Assembly (NCBI GenBank): GCA_020746105.1
Contig: CM036658.1
Location: 12,756,689-12,820,688 of the forward strand
DNA from: Trogon surrucura
Taxonomy: Eukaryota > Chordata > Aves > Trogoniformes > Trogonidae
Direction of reading: 5' to 3'
Length of the DNA stretch: 64,000 bases
The notes beneath the pieces were generated by a model. It was not told where the DNA came from. It was given only the letters and a program-made list of their open reading frames with translations, and did no database searches. The position numbers and the translations under genes are program-made. Of the stretch, positions 1-12,032 are shown in pieces (position 1 is the stretch's first letter; the number at the start of each line of letters is the position of its first letter).

Positions 1-381
1 TTCTATATAAAAATTTTGCTCTTCTCTCACTGTTATTTGCCCAGAAATATGGCTTTTATTTCTCAGAGGGAAGAGTCATGACAGTTTGTCTTTAAGGCAG
101 GTTATTCTGCTTTTTGCAAAAAAAAAAAACCCACAGGTGTCTGCCAATCAGTGACAAAACAGCCTTGTCATGTAGTCTGTGTGAAGTGATGTAAAGTCGT
201 CCATCCAGGTCCGGCAGAGAGCTACCCGTCTGCAAAAGTTTGTTCAATTTTTGACAGCACTGGCAGCAGTGCCACACATGGAGAATCTTCTTCTTCCTAT
301 TCTTCTTTTGGGAACTAATTTTTCAAAATACATCAGAATGATTCTGTGAGGCAAGTGCCTGCGTATGTCCTATCTAATTTG

Positions 382-413
<32 letters not shown>

Positions 414-3400
414 AACCTAAACCTGAGAATTTTGGCTTTTCCAGATTAGAGTTCACTGTCTTCTGTTTTGTGCCAGCACCTGTGCTCAGTGACTTTCTCA
501 AGTTGCAGTCACTTCTTTGAGCCCTGACTTCCATTTCTAACTTGAGAGTTCAGGTTTCCTCCTTATTCCCACCCTTCTCCAAGATCAAGCCAGACTTTCC
601 AATCTGGCCACGTGCCTTTGGTGGAAGGCCTCTCTCCTAGGAGTAAGAATGGTGTTAGCATCAGTTGTCAAACAGAGTATTTGTCAAACAGTCAAGCTCC
701 TGTCTTGCTCAGGAGCAGGTGTTACTTCTGCTTATTCATGTGGCTGATCCCTTTAGGGGTTTTAGCTTCATTGTCTTGTTCTCCTTTCCACTAACACCAG
801 CTGAATGCATGTCTGTTGCTCACTCAAGGTTCAAGCTTCTTTGCTGAAGTGTCTCTGCTTCTGAGTCAGTAACTGCTAGCCTTTACAAAGACTACAGAAT
901 GTTATATTAAAATACACATGAAAGCCAGAGATAACAAGCTATTCTGCAAGCAGAAGAACAAGCAAATTCTGCTTTCCAGTGAATTTTGTTACCTCACTAA
1001 GATCTCAAATATCTGAGTCGTGACAGGCCAGACTCAAGCTTTTCCCATGGCTGTGGTGTCCCTAACCTTCCTGTCATTTGCCATTGCCTGCTGAGGTCTA
1101 ATTAAACTCATGCTGATGCTTTTTTCTCAGTAACAGTAACAGTATGAGCCTCTCTCCTTTGTCTACTGCATACTTTCACCAAATATTTGTATTTTCTGTC
1201 TTCCACAGCACAGACAATTTTTCACATTTACTGATTTACAGGTATCCAAGTGATTAATGGAGAATGGATGGCACACACGGGCTGCAGCCACGAAAGCCTC
1301 ATTTCCTTAAGAGTGCAAGATAAAATACATCAGACGTACTTGTGGTAGAATCACGTGAAACGGGTATAAAAGAACAAACCCATTTCACCAGTGTCATAAA
1401 ATGGTAATAAAAATGTTACGTGGCTCCTAAAGATATCATATGTAAAGTATGCCTTCCCTCCCAGAAGAAGGATATGATTAACCAATGGAGGATAAGGTAC
1501 GTCGGGATTAATTCTACAGTGCCATTCTTTATTGAATGATTAAATTAATTAGCTGGTTTACTGCAGACAGTTGTAACATAGGACAAATTCAGTGAACACG
1601 TGAATTGTGAAGTCTAAGATAATTTATTTAGTTTTGCATGTCGTAAACAGCATCTCCAGGTGATTAAAAAATGCACCGTTTTTTGTGGAGGGGAAAAAAA
1701 GAAAAAAAAAGAGAAAGTTTGGCACTTCAACTCTCCAGGTTGAACAGTGTTACTTCAGAACAGCACCGTACTTAAGGAGCATGCAGTTGTTTGAAAATCA
1801 TTTTCCAAGCAGAAAATTTCGTGCTATGCTCTTCTCACAGTTTGTGTTATTAATCTGTTGCCTTTTTTTTCTACTTAAAATGCAAGCTCTTTGAGTCTAT
1901 AAGAACTGTTTTGTTTAGAGTCTGCATGTCGCTTAACACAGAAGGGCTCAGTTTGTAGCAATTTCTATGGCACAAGCGCCTGACTATAATGAGAAATGAT
2001 AATTGTAGCAGCACTAGCACTTTATAGGGAAACCATACAGCTGAACATCTCATTATCAGAAAGGAGACCTAGTCGGCTACAGTGGCAGGCCCTGCATCTT
2101 GATATGTCCAAAACTTTCATTGCAAGATGCAGTCCTAGGAATCACAAGTTCTTTCAAGGACAGTATCAGAGCTCAAAATGACCCCAAGGAAGAGGAAAGA
2201 ACTTTTGAAATCAACAGGATAAAATTCAGCAAAGAGAACTGCAACGGGCTACAATTAAAATGAAATGTAAAAGTTTGAAAGAGGAGTAAATGACTGGTCA
2301 GCAGTTATGTGATAAAGAATTTGGAGTTACAGAGGTTTGAACATGTGAAGTTAGTCATCAGCTTGCATGTGTGCCCACTGCGAGAACTGCCAGGAAAAAA
2401 AATATGCTGAAGTTAGAGCAAGAATAACTAGAAAAATAGAAAACTAATTAGAAACTCAGTGACAAATACTACTTCAGTGAAGGGTTTTCGTTGAACAGAT
2501 TAGACATCTGTCAGGTTAGACGTCAACCTGGATGACTCCTGAAGGTTTTTCTCTAGCCCTGGACTTTTGATTCCTCCAGCTAGGGAAATTTATTGCTTTG
2601 TGGCCTGCAATTTGGAGGGCACACCTTGCCAAAGCCATGATTTTACATTCACTGTTTTGCAAGCAAGACTAAGACAGAGTGAGGAGACTATAGCACAGAT
2701 CCCTTATTTGGCTAATCTCCTTACTTGGTATGGATGCAAACTTCCACTTTCCCCTATTTGGAAAATGAACTGTTTCCAGCTGTTACACAGTGTGAGCCTT
2801 TACGTCTTTCATACTGACATGACCTGGCCTAAGAAGTAAGGAGAGCTTTCCTAAAAATGGAGGCATTCAGTTAGGAAATCGAGACTTAAAAGCAAACAAA
2901 CAAGCTACTAAACTGTGGTAGTATTTCTTAGTGAGTGCTTGGTGCATGCTCCTGCCTTGCAGAACTTGTTCACTAAACATATGGTCCTTCACCCATACCT
3001 CTGGGCCATACCCCTCTGACATTTACTGTGTTGTAGGAGCATGACACATGGGCGGTTACCAAGGAGCAGCTGTCACACACCTTGATTTATTTCACAGTAG
3101 CATGCTTGCTCACACCTTTAATTCTATGGTACGTATATTCAGAAAAAGGGACAAGCAAAGGTCAAATGCTTTTGAAATGCATTCTGTGGTCTATGATGCT
3201 CTTTAAGAATAAGTAAGTTATTCAGTGAGGTCAATTAAGCTTCTATTTGGAGTTATTAATGGAATTTGCTTCTTTCAAAGTGCTGAACTGAGAGGTCTGA
3301 TGCAGAAGTTTGCAGGTGTAAATAAACATATGCCTGAGTTCTATTGCACAGGTCTATTCCTCAATAATCAAAGGATCTATGGTTTTCAAAAACATCTGAA

Positions 3401-5373
3401 GAAATAAAAATAAGGAAAAATAAAATCTGACAGGTCAGAGAACCCAAATCTGACATAGAACTTAAAATACACTTTTTTTACTTCTACATCTTTTTCTCAT
3501 CACACACACAGCCTTCTCATGGAGGAAGCATTCAAGTGCCAATATAAGTGCTAGACTATGCTGAAATCTTTCTTCTTGTCCTACCTTACACCCACTGATT
3601 TTTTTCCTTCCACTGCTAAAATCCAATATTTCTTGGAGCAGAAGACTTTTACCAGGAAGAACTATCACAGTCTAGCTGTGCTGTAGGTCCACGTAGCTCA
3701 GTCTTAGGCAGGTACTGGTATATCTCAGTCCTCTATTAGAGAGTTGCACACTGGTTCTGCTTGCAGAGGTTTGTAAGAGAGTCCTTGGCAGCACTGCCCA
3801 GGCACTGGGAAGTCCCCAGGCACTTCCCACAGATGCACTGAGCCATCACAGTGCTCAGAGGTAGCACTGTCTCTTCTCATTGCCCACCACCCACCACAGC
3901 ACATGTACTCTCTCTGCCCTGCAGACCCTGCTTGGTTTCAGAAGTGGCTGCAATGCTTTGCAGAGGGGAAAATAATGTATCCCTGAAGCATTCTTGTACC
4001 AACAGGAGTAAAAGTGCTATACGCATCGAAGTCACAGCCGTAAAACACAGCCACTCATAGCTGTGGTCCATTTCACTTGACTCCCTTGATACAGCCTCCT
4101 TTCATTGTTCAAGGCTCAAGTAAAAGAGTCATAACATATCTATTTCAGAAATTCTCAGATAAATCCAGAGGGACATGAATATTAATAATGCAGACACTGA
4201 AAGTCCTCCCGCACATGCCTCCTCTGAGTAACATGATGCAGTTACACAGCACAGCATCATACTGAACAGACACAGCTTTGAGCTTACTCATTTAAATCTC
4301 AGTATTCTGCAGAAGAAGGGGGAAAACAAATGTAAAGTGAAATTAGTTCAACAAGTAAAAGCTGCACAACAAGCTCGTTTATTTTTTAGAGAAAAGTCGT
4401 GACTGTTACTTTACACAACATTGGTGAAGCAGAGGACAACATTTTCTGGGACTGTCTTCTCTGCAGACTCCTCTGAAAATATATCACTGTTAATGAGGGC
4501 TGGGATAAAGAAACCAAAACCAGATAGTTGGGCATAATGGATCATTCAAAAATCTAAAGGTGTGCACATGTTTGTAGCATTCAGCCAGATGCAGAATAAT
4601 ACAGACAACAGATCATTTAGGTCAGATAATGTTCTACGCAAGAAAATAGACAAATACTGACTTCCTTTCATTTCTTCTATGAATCGGAGGGAGCTTTGCT
4701 TTCTGCTGTCTGTAATTTCCATTGCCTAGGAAACACAGCTTCCTAACACCCTCAGGGATCTTAAAGGCCATGAGGCAGCACAGTGGATTTCAAAAGCCAA
4801 AGTAAAAGATTAATAAACCTATGTTCTGACTCGATCCCTCTGCCATGTGACTGTCTTAGGAATCTTTTTCTCTGCCTCACCTTCTGCACCAAAAATTAAT
4901 TACTTGTGAAAAGAAACAGAGTCTCTTTAATGAGCACTCTCACAAAAGACAGTTTACCTTGGTGAACAGCAAAAAAGCATTTCCTGAGAACCTCATCTCC
5001 TCAAACTGCTAGATGAGGGGAAAACAAGGTGTTTTCTGAACCATAAACAACTATATTTGTCCCACAATGCAGCCAGCAATATGACTGGCACTGCTGAGAA
5101 CCCACACGTTCTGTGATTCCGTGTAACCCAGCCCTTCACTGACACCAAGAAGTCCCAAATGTGGCTCTGCCACAGGTGTGCCACGCAACTGTGAATACAT
5201 CGCTGGCCTCATTCTCCTTGAGTGAAATCAGTGCTCACAGGCTTGTAATGTAAGAATTAGATAAAACTTTCATGTCATAAGCCTGAATGTTGCTAACTAT
5301 CACTATCATTTCATGATTTATTATTGTTATTACAGAAAATCTTTCTTATAATTTAAAGAGCTAAATTCATTAA
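1..5373. other. Unique non-coding DNA, no gene recognised
   Basis: AT-rich sequence with stop codons dense in all frames; the longest open stretch is under 100 codons and resembles no family I know. It holds small A-rich tracts: an A run near 118-129, a CAAAA repeat near 383-413 and a purine-rich stretch near 1690-1715. No CR1 tail, LTR or RNA gene was seen. It could be intergenic or intronic. Confidence 0.7.
383..415. repeat. (CAAAA)n simple repeat
   Basis: Short A-rich pentanucleotide microsatellite with about five uninterrupted CAAAA units, ending in a run of seven A. No LINE or SINE body was recognised upstream, so this is a simple repeat rather than a retroposon tail. Confidence 0.9.
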
Positions 5374-6154
5374 AGAATCGTAGAATATGTTGGGCTGGAA
5401 GGGACCTTTACAAGTCATCTAGTCCAACGCTCCTGCAGTGAGCAGGGACATCTTTAACTAGATCAGGTTGATCAGAGCTCCATCAAGCCTGACCTTGGAT
5501 GTCTCCAGGGATGGGGCCTCCGCCACCTCTCTGGACAACTTGTGCCAGTGTCTCACCACCCCCATAGTAAAGAATGTTTTCCTAATGTCTAACAGAAATC
5601 TACCCTGCTCTACTTTAAAACCATTGGCCCTCGTTCTATGGCTACAAGCCTTTGTAAGCAGTCCCTCCGCAACTTTCCTGTAGGTCCCCTTCAGGTACTG
5701 GAAGGCCACTATAAGGTCTCCCTGGAGCTTTCCTTTCTTCAGCCTGAACAACCCCAATTCTCTCAGCCAATCCTTATCGGAGAGGAGCTCCAGCACTTTG
5801 ATCATTTTTGTGTCCCTCCTCTGAACCTGCTCCAACACATGCACATCCTTCTTGTCTTGAGGGCTCCACAGCTGGATGCAGTACTCTAGATTCAGTCTTA
5901 CCAAAGCAAAGTAGAGGGGCAGGATCTCCTCTCGATTTTGATGCAGGACATGATTGGCCTCCTCGGCTGTGAGCACACATTGTTGGCTTATGTCCAGCTT
6001 TTCATCCACCAGTACACCCTTCTCCGCTGAGCTGCTCTCTAGTGTATCCTCCCTCAATCTGTATTGATAACGAGGATAGCCTCGACCCAGGTGCAGGACC
6101 CTGCACTTGGTCTTGTGGTACCTCATGAGATTCACATGGGCCCACTTCTCCATT
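5374..6154 (-). mobile_element. CR1 LINE 3' part, 5'-truncated
   Basis: On the minus strand this is the C-terminal part of CR1 ORF2 followed by the short 3' UTR. The antisense CR1 tail signature (TTGGGCTGGAAGGGACC, then CATCTAGTCCAAC) starts just inside 5374. The body encodes the post-RT region from a [14 protein letters not shown] segment through [15 protein letters not shown] and [16 protein letters not shown] motifs to the terminal [11 protein letters not shown] segment. The reading frame is unusually intact for an old copy. The octamer tail has decayed to one unit. It stops abruptly at the consensus position TGGAGAAGT, the position where the small plus-strand CR1 fragment near 6.4 kb also ends. 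Confidence 0.9.
5458..6153 (-). pseudogene. CR1 ORF2 C-terminal fragment (open frame, no RT catalytic core)
   Basis: A 231-codon open frame on the minus strand encodes the C-terminal region of CR1 ORF2, downstream of the reverse-transcriptase palm. In order it shows a CRVLHLG motif (residues about 17-23), a region matching the conserved LEYCxQLWxPQ block (about 88-99), an RRDTKMI segment, [14 protein letters not shown], and [10 protein letters not shown] near the end. It lacks the FADD catalytic motif and the endonuclease, so it cannot encode an active enzyme. Its openness reflects retention of the ancestral frame, not host function. It is annotated as a LINE pseudogene. Confidence 0.88.
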
Positions 6155-6261
6155 CATGAAGGCAAAGACGTCTGTGAACAACCACACTAGTAGAGGGTTT
6201 TGCCCTGTCAATTTTTGTTATTATTTCAGAAGTAATAGGTATTACAACAAAACAAAGCTGG

Positions 6262-6428
6262 ACATTTTATGTATCCATCTTCATCAATTATATAGACAGT
6301 GGGATCGAGTGCACCCTCACCAAGTTCGTGGATGACACCAAGCTGAGTGGTGCAGTCCACGTGCCAGAGGGATGGGATGTCCTCCAGAGAGACTTAGGCA
6401 AACTGGAGAAGTAATGGGCAGATGCAAG
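6262..6428 (+). mobile_element. CR1 fragment carrying the FADD-type RT motif, opposite orientation
   Basis: A 165-bp plus-strand piece of CR1 ORF2. It begins in the IFINDL segment (ATCTTCATCAATTATATAGA) and runs through the catalytic block, here [11 protein letters not shown] (near 6320-6345), to the [10 protein letters not shown] segment near 6410. It has no 3' tail. The next downstream residues in CR1 ORF2 are those that open the minus-strand CR1 5374-6154, so the two pieces may come from a single insertion whose 5' part was inverted. About 105 bp of unrecognised sequence (6155-6261) lies between them. Confidence 0.82.
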
Positions 6429-7171
6429 TGCAGACTTACACCATGCTTCCACATGTCACCAAAACATATCCAAACTCACATATTTGGCACAACTTTGATC
6501 GTAACAAAAACTTGTGGCTTTCTGCAAAGGTATTGCAGATAGTGCATCATGACCAACTTTTTACACCTGAGCGAATAGCCCTAGTTCCTAAATTCAGCAT
6601 TATAGTTTGCATTGATCATACTGGAGTAAGCTATTACAGAGCTTTGATTTTCTACCACTTAACTGTAAAACTGGTTAAAGAATTCTTAAAACCACCAGTG
6701 AAAACAGAATATATTCATGAATGTGCCAATGTGCTTCAACATTTTCCCTCATTTCTTTTGAGTTGGAGTTGGAGAGGACACTTTTGAAAGCTTTAGCTAG
6801 AGCTTTTGCAGTACAGCCAGATAGCCAGAAGGGTACAAAGACAGACAGAGATAGTAAGAAAGAGTGTCTGGGCACATGGATGTGGAAGAATATATGTAGA
6901 CAAGAGAACAAGGAAGTTAGAAAAGTATGAAGGGTAAGTTCAAGGAGAGGTAACAGAACAAGCTAGATAGATAATAGAATTGAATTTGTGAGGCAAAATA
7001 TCTATCATGAACAGCAAATACATAAAGGGAACACTTTGTCTCAGAGTTCCAAGTCATTTTGAAATTCACGTTTCTGCCAGACTTACAGTTCTGCTGTGCT
7101 TGTTTTCAGTAGATATAAGAAGAATTTTCTAGGATAAACATGTACAAGTGATAGAAACAAATATTAACTAT
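6429..7171. other. Unique non-coding DNA
   Basis: No repeat or gene recognised. A 121-codon open stretch at 6422-6787 on the plus strand begins inside the CR1 remnant and matches no family I know. It is most likely chance. Confidence 0.6.
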
Positions 7172-7575
7172 ACACTTCCTTCCAGTCCTCAGGCACCTCT
7201 CCCGTCTCCCAAGACTTGGCAAAGATGATGGAGAGTGGTCTAGCAATGACATCAGCCAGCTCCCTCAGCACCCGTGGATGCATCCCGTCTGGACCCATGG
7301 ATTTATGGATGTCCAGATTGCTTAATTGGTCCCTAACCCCGTCCTCATCAACCAAAGCAAACTCCTCCATTGCCCTGACTTCCTCTGGGGCCTCAGGGGA
7401 ACGGGGCTCCTCAAGACAGCCTCCGGCAGAGTAGACAGAGGCAAAGAAGGCATTCAGTAACTCTGCCTTCTCTGTATCTTCTGTCACCAAGGCACCCACC
7501 TCATTCATCAGTGGGCCTACATTGCCTCTGGTGTTAGTTTTATCTGCCACGTATTTGAAAAATATATGATCTAGG
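7172..7575 (-). mobile_element. CR1 internal fragment (endonuclease-RT linker)
   Basis: The minus strand encodes the linker between the CR1 endonuclease and reverse transcriptase: a [12 protein letters not shown] segment, then [35 protein letters not shown], and ending at [10 protein letters not shown]. The frame is open across the whole fragment (within a 155-codon frame at 7164-7631). Both the 5' end and the 3' tail are missing, so it is a fragment and not a simple 5' truncation. It is about 95% identical by eye to 54276-54480 (opposite strand), so both derive from the same subfamily. Confidence 0.92.
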
Positions 7576-8490
7576 AGCATCCATGGTGTGACAGCCATCT
7601 CTGCTGGTGTAGATGACTGTTGATTTTCCAAGAAGCTTGCAATATTTTCAGGAAACTGTAATTAGCCAGAGAGAGAGGAAAAGGGGCAGAGCAGTTGAGC
7701 ACCAGAACCCTCTGTTACCCATTCATCACTGCAGATAACGCTTCCTGACTTCCCTTTTAACTTCTCAATGTGAGCTGGGCACATTAGCACACAAACCACT
7801 TTGGGCTTCTCCTAAAAATCTGGTGGAACCTGCTTTATATTTCACCACTGTGAAGTGCTTGCTTTCTGGGAAAGGCAGGTGATCAAGTGGCTGCTTTTCC
7901 TCTTACTTTCTGAAGTGATGACACAGGAGCATGTCTGAAGAAAGAAGAACCAACGGATGTTTCAGGCAGTGCTCTTACCATCACAGACACAATCTCTGGG
8001 ATCTTACGCAGCAGAGATCATGAAAAGCACTGTATCATTTGTATGGACAGAAACAGGAAGTGTGTCTTCTCCCTCACTTCACACATACACACACACACAC
8101 ACACACAAGTCCATAACTGGAATTGCACTTGCTACACAACATCATGCTGTTCCGAGAAGAAACTCTATTCACTTTCTTGATGAGCCTCCAAGCTGTATTC
8201 AAACAAGGCCTTTCTTCCTACATTTCACAAAATAATCAGGAGCACAATCATTAGTGCTATCAGTAGCTGGGAATATTTGCAGTCTCTTCCCTTTTGCATT
8301 ATCTGAAATACTTAATGCTGTGGGCAAAAGCAATTAAAAATTTGCCGAAATATGTTGAGGAAAAGAATTTGCATTAACATTTTGGAACACATAATTCAGT
8401 ACTTTTCTAAAATATTAGATCATTTTATCTTTTTCTCTTCTGCCCCAATAAAGTTCCAGTAAATGAACTTGTATAACCCCCTTGTGACAA
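7576..8490. other. Unique non-coding DNA with a CA microsatellite
   Basis: No gene recognised. The only structured element is the CA repeat near 8081-8107. Confidence 0.65.
8081..8107. repeat. (CA)n microsatellite
   Basis: An alternating CA run of about 13 units with one interruption (CACACATACACA) near its start. It is a candidate length-polymorphic marker. Confidence 0.95.
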
Positions 8491-9989
8491 ATAGAATCAT
8501 AGAATCATAGAATGTTAAGGGTTGGAAGGGACCTCTAGACATCATCTAGTCCAATTCCCCTGCCACAGCAGGATCCCCTAGGGCAGCCACAAAGGAACGC
8601 GTCCAGGCAGGTTTTGAAAGTCTCCAGAGAAGGAGACTCCACAACCTCCCTGGGTAGCCTGTGCCAGGGCACCGGCACCTTCACAGTAAGGAAAATGTTC
8701 TAACTTAAACCCATTATTTCTTTTTCTATTGCTGGACATCACTGAGAAGAGATTGTCTCCTTCCTCTTGACACCCACCCCTCAGATATTTGCATACGTTA
8801 ATATGGTCCCCTCTCAGTCGTCTCCTTTCAAGGCTGAACAGCCCCAGTTCTATCAGTCTCTCTTAATAGGAGAGATGTTCAAGTCCCTTAATCATCCTCG
8901 TAGCTCTCCCTTGGACTCTCTCCAGTAGGTCTCTGACTCTCTTGAATTGGGAAGCCCAAAACTGGACATAGTATTCCAGGTGTGGTCCCACCAGGGCACA
9001 GTAGAGCAAGAGGAGAAGTTCGTTACACCTGCTGGACACACTTTTCTTAATGCACCCCAGGATCCCGTTGGCCCTCTTAGCCACAAGGGCACATTGCTGT
9101 CCCACGGACAATTTACTGTCCACTAGGACTCCAAGGTCTTTCCCCACAGGGCTGCTTTCCAGCAGAACATCCCCTAATCTGTCCTGATGCCTGGTGTTAT
9201 TCCCCCCCAGATGTAGGACTCTACACTGCCCTTTTTGAACTTCATGAGGTTCCCCTTCGCCCAGCTCTCCAGCCTGTTCAGATCTCGTTGGATGGCAGCA
9301 CAGCCTTCCTGGGTGTCAGTCACTCGTCACAGTTTCGTATCATCAATGAATTTGCTGAGGATGTATTCTATCCCATCATTCAGGTCATTGAAAAAAACTG
9401 GACCCAGCACTGATCCCTGGGGAACACCACTGGCCACAGGCCTCCAACTTAACTCTGTGCCACTGATCACAACCCTCTAAACTCTGTTGCTGAGCCAGTT
9501 CGCAATCCACCTCACCATCTAATCATCTATCCCACATTTCTTGAGTTTTCCCACGAGGATGTTATGGGGGACAGTATTGAAAGCCTTACTGAAGTCAAGG
9601 TATATGACATTCACTGCTCTGCTTTCATCAATTCATTTAGTCATGTCTTCGTAGAAGGGTATCAGATTGGTCAGGAAAGATTTTCCCTTAGTAAATTCAT
9701 GCTGGCTACTCCTGATAACCTTCTTCCAGTTAATTAGAGATGGCTTTCAGAATGAACTGCTCCATCATCTTCCCAGGGATGGAGGTGAGGCTGACCAGCC
9801 TGTAGTTGCCAAGGTCTTCCTTCTTGCCCTTTTTGCAGACTGGAGTAATATTGGCTTTTTTTTCCAGTCCTCAGGCACCTCTCCCATTCCCCGTGAACTT
9901 TCAAACATGATAGAGAGTGGCTCAGCCACAACATCAGCCCAGTCTCTCAGCACACGTGGGTGCACCCCATCAGGGCTCTGGATTTGTGT
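8491..9989 (-). mobile_element. CR1 LINE, 1.5 kb, 5'-truncated
   Basis: A minus-strand CR1 with an intact 3' end: tandem tail units (TAGAATCATAGAATCATAG) at 8492-8515, then the GGTTGGAAGGGACC and CATCTAGTCCAATTCC signature. Going toward its 5' end it covers the C-terminal domain, the RT palm and fingers, and part of the linker ([12 protein letters not shown], near 9920-9965). The reading frame is broken by several stops and indels; the longest surviving piece is about 94 codons (8863-9147). Its 5' end at about 9989 abuts, with no spacer, the 5' end of a plus-strand CR1 of another subfamily. Confidence 0.93.
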
Positions 9990-10840
9990 GTTTTCAGAGA
10001 GACTTGAATGGACTGGGTAGATGGGCTGAGGCCAGCGGGATGAAGTTCCATAAGACCAAGTGCAGGGTCCTACACTTTGGCCACAATAACTCCGCTTTGG
10101 TGACCTACCAAAATAACCACCACGATAACCTACCCTTTGGCCACAACTACTCTCTGCAACGCTACAGACTGGGGGAGGAGTGGCTGGAGAGCGGCCCAGC
10201 AGAGAGGGACCTGGGAGTGCTGGGTGACAACCAATTGAACATGACCCAGAAGTGTGCCCAGGTGGCCTGGAAGGCCAATGGCATCCTGGCCTGTATCAGG
10301 AACAGTATGGCCAGTGAGGCCTCACTTCGAGCCCTGTGTGCAGGTCTGGGCTCCTCACTGCAAGAAAGATCTTGAGGTGCTGGAGCGGGTCCAGAGGAGA
10401 GCAACAAGGCTGGGGAAGGGACTAGTGGGAAAGTCCTGTGAGGAGAGGTTGAGGGAGCTGGGGTTGATTAGCCTGGAAAAGAGGAGACTCAGGGGGCACC
10501 TTGTCACTCTCTACAACAACCTGAAGGGAGGTTGCAGTCAGGTTGGGGTCGGGCTCTTCTCCTGGGCAACCAGTGACAGGACAAGGGAGCACGGCCTGAA
10601 ACTGCATCAGGGGAGGTTTAGGTTGGATCTCAGGAATCACTTCCTCACGGAGAGGGTGCTGAGGCATTGGGATGCACTGCCCAGGGACGTAGTGGAGCCA
10701 CTGTCCCTGGAGGTGTTTCGGACTGGATGTGGCACTTAGTGCCGTGGTCTAGCCAATGTGATGTTGGGACATAGACTGGGCTTGATGATCTCAGAGGTCT
10801 TTTCTAGCCTATATTATTCTGAGATTCTGTGATTCTGTGA
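9990..10840 (+). mobile_element. CR1 LINE, 0.85 kb, 5'-truncated, head to head with its neighbour
   Basis: A plus-strand CR1 starting in the [15 protein letters not shown] segment, just after the catalytic FADD block, and running to the 3' tail GATTCTGTGATTCTGTGA. It belongs to the same subfamily as 31511-32895: both carry a 5-nt loss and changed bases after GGAGGTGTTT near the ORF end. Two private indels are visible. A roughly 60-bp internal tandem duplication around 10066-10150 repeats the TTTGGCCACAA segment. A deletion of about 50 bp near 10315 is seen by comparison with the 32.3-kb copy. Confidence 0.92.
10254..10739 (+). pseudogene. CR1 ORF2 C-terminal remnant
   Basis: A 161-codon frame over the C-terminal domain of CR1 ORF2, with [32 protein letters not shown] and [13 protein letters not shown] motifs. 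It lacks the reverse-transcriptase catalytic blocks. It ends in an out-of-frame RTGCGT tail and stop, the same ending as the copy at 32237-32800, so the C-terminal frameshift predates this insertion. Confidence 0.82.
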
Positions 10841-12032
10841 AATTATGGAAATAACCCTTTACTTTGCAGTGCTGCATGCAGAGCTGTTTGTGACTGTTTT
10901 AAAAATAATCTCTAAAATTCTCCACCCTGTAGCAAAGGAAAGTAAATTAACAGATTCTTGTCCACTGGTACCATAACTCTCTTTACTTTAGTGCAAGTGG
11001 GCAGCAGAAGTCTAAATTACTGCAAATAGATAAAACAGCTGTATCCACAGACACTGGGAACATTGCTCGGTTTAGCATTACCCTTTCAGTTTCACACAGA
11101 ACAGTGGTATGACCTGTTTTCTCCATGGACCCACCAAGCTGCCACCTGACTGGGTCTGCAGGGCAGTTGAGTCCATGGAAATAACAGCGCCCGGAGTATA
11201 ATCCCATCTAAAGGACCAGATGGCCTGGCTTGTCTTTCAATAATGTTACTACTCTTCCTTCCTGAACACTCTCTCATCCTATGCCAAAAGCGTGTAAGTC
11301 TGAAAGCGCTGATTATCTTTTCAGGGCACTTGTGTATGTTCTAGCTGAAGTTATTAGATTTTTCATTGTCTAAATGACAATGTGGCACAGGACAAAGTCA
11401 GTCTTGTAGCCTAAGGCAGAGATGTGTATAATAAATTAAGCATAGGTTTTGTGTCTGTCGCTGATCATACAGCTTTTTACACGGCATAATAGCCTAACAA
11501 TAAAAAGCTCCACCATAAACAATCATCTAGCTATATTTCTAGATCTCAAACAATGGGTACATGTTTCATGTAGATTCAATGAAGGAAGCTTCAGGTTCAT
11601 GTTATTTTCAGAGTCAAATGTCCTCTCTAGCTCCTTTAGGTTCAGAAGGATAGACCCTCTGCTGACTGTTCTTCCTGGGCTGAAATCAACACTTTTGAAT
11701 ATTTTTACACAATGAAAGACTCTCATGCCTCCCACTGAAGGTATTCTCTAGCGTTGCTTGCTTCTTCAGACCTTCATAGCTCCTGAATTCCATCCAAATG
11801 TCATGTTCCAGATCTGGAACTGTTTTAAGCGCAATAAAACAAACATACTTTTAGGTACATTTTCCAAGCTTGACGACATAACATTTCTAGATAGAAGACA
11901 CAAAGACTGAGGAAATCCCAAATTTGCTAAAAACTTTATGCATGAAACCAATAAGAGTCCGCACTAGGAAACCACTGTCTTCCCACACAGAAGTTATCAC
12001 ATTCGCAAAGGCATAAGGATAAACTATTTAAT
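10841..12032. other. Unique non-coding DNA
   Basis: No repeat or gene recognised. Short overlapping open stretches at 11449-11715 (plus) and 11523-11735 (minus) are antiparallel and match no family. Confidence 0.6.
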
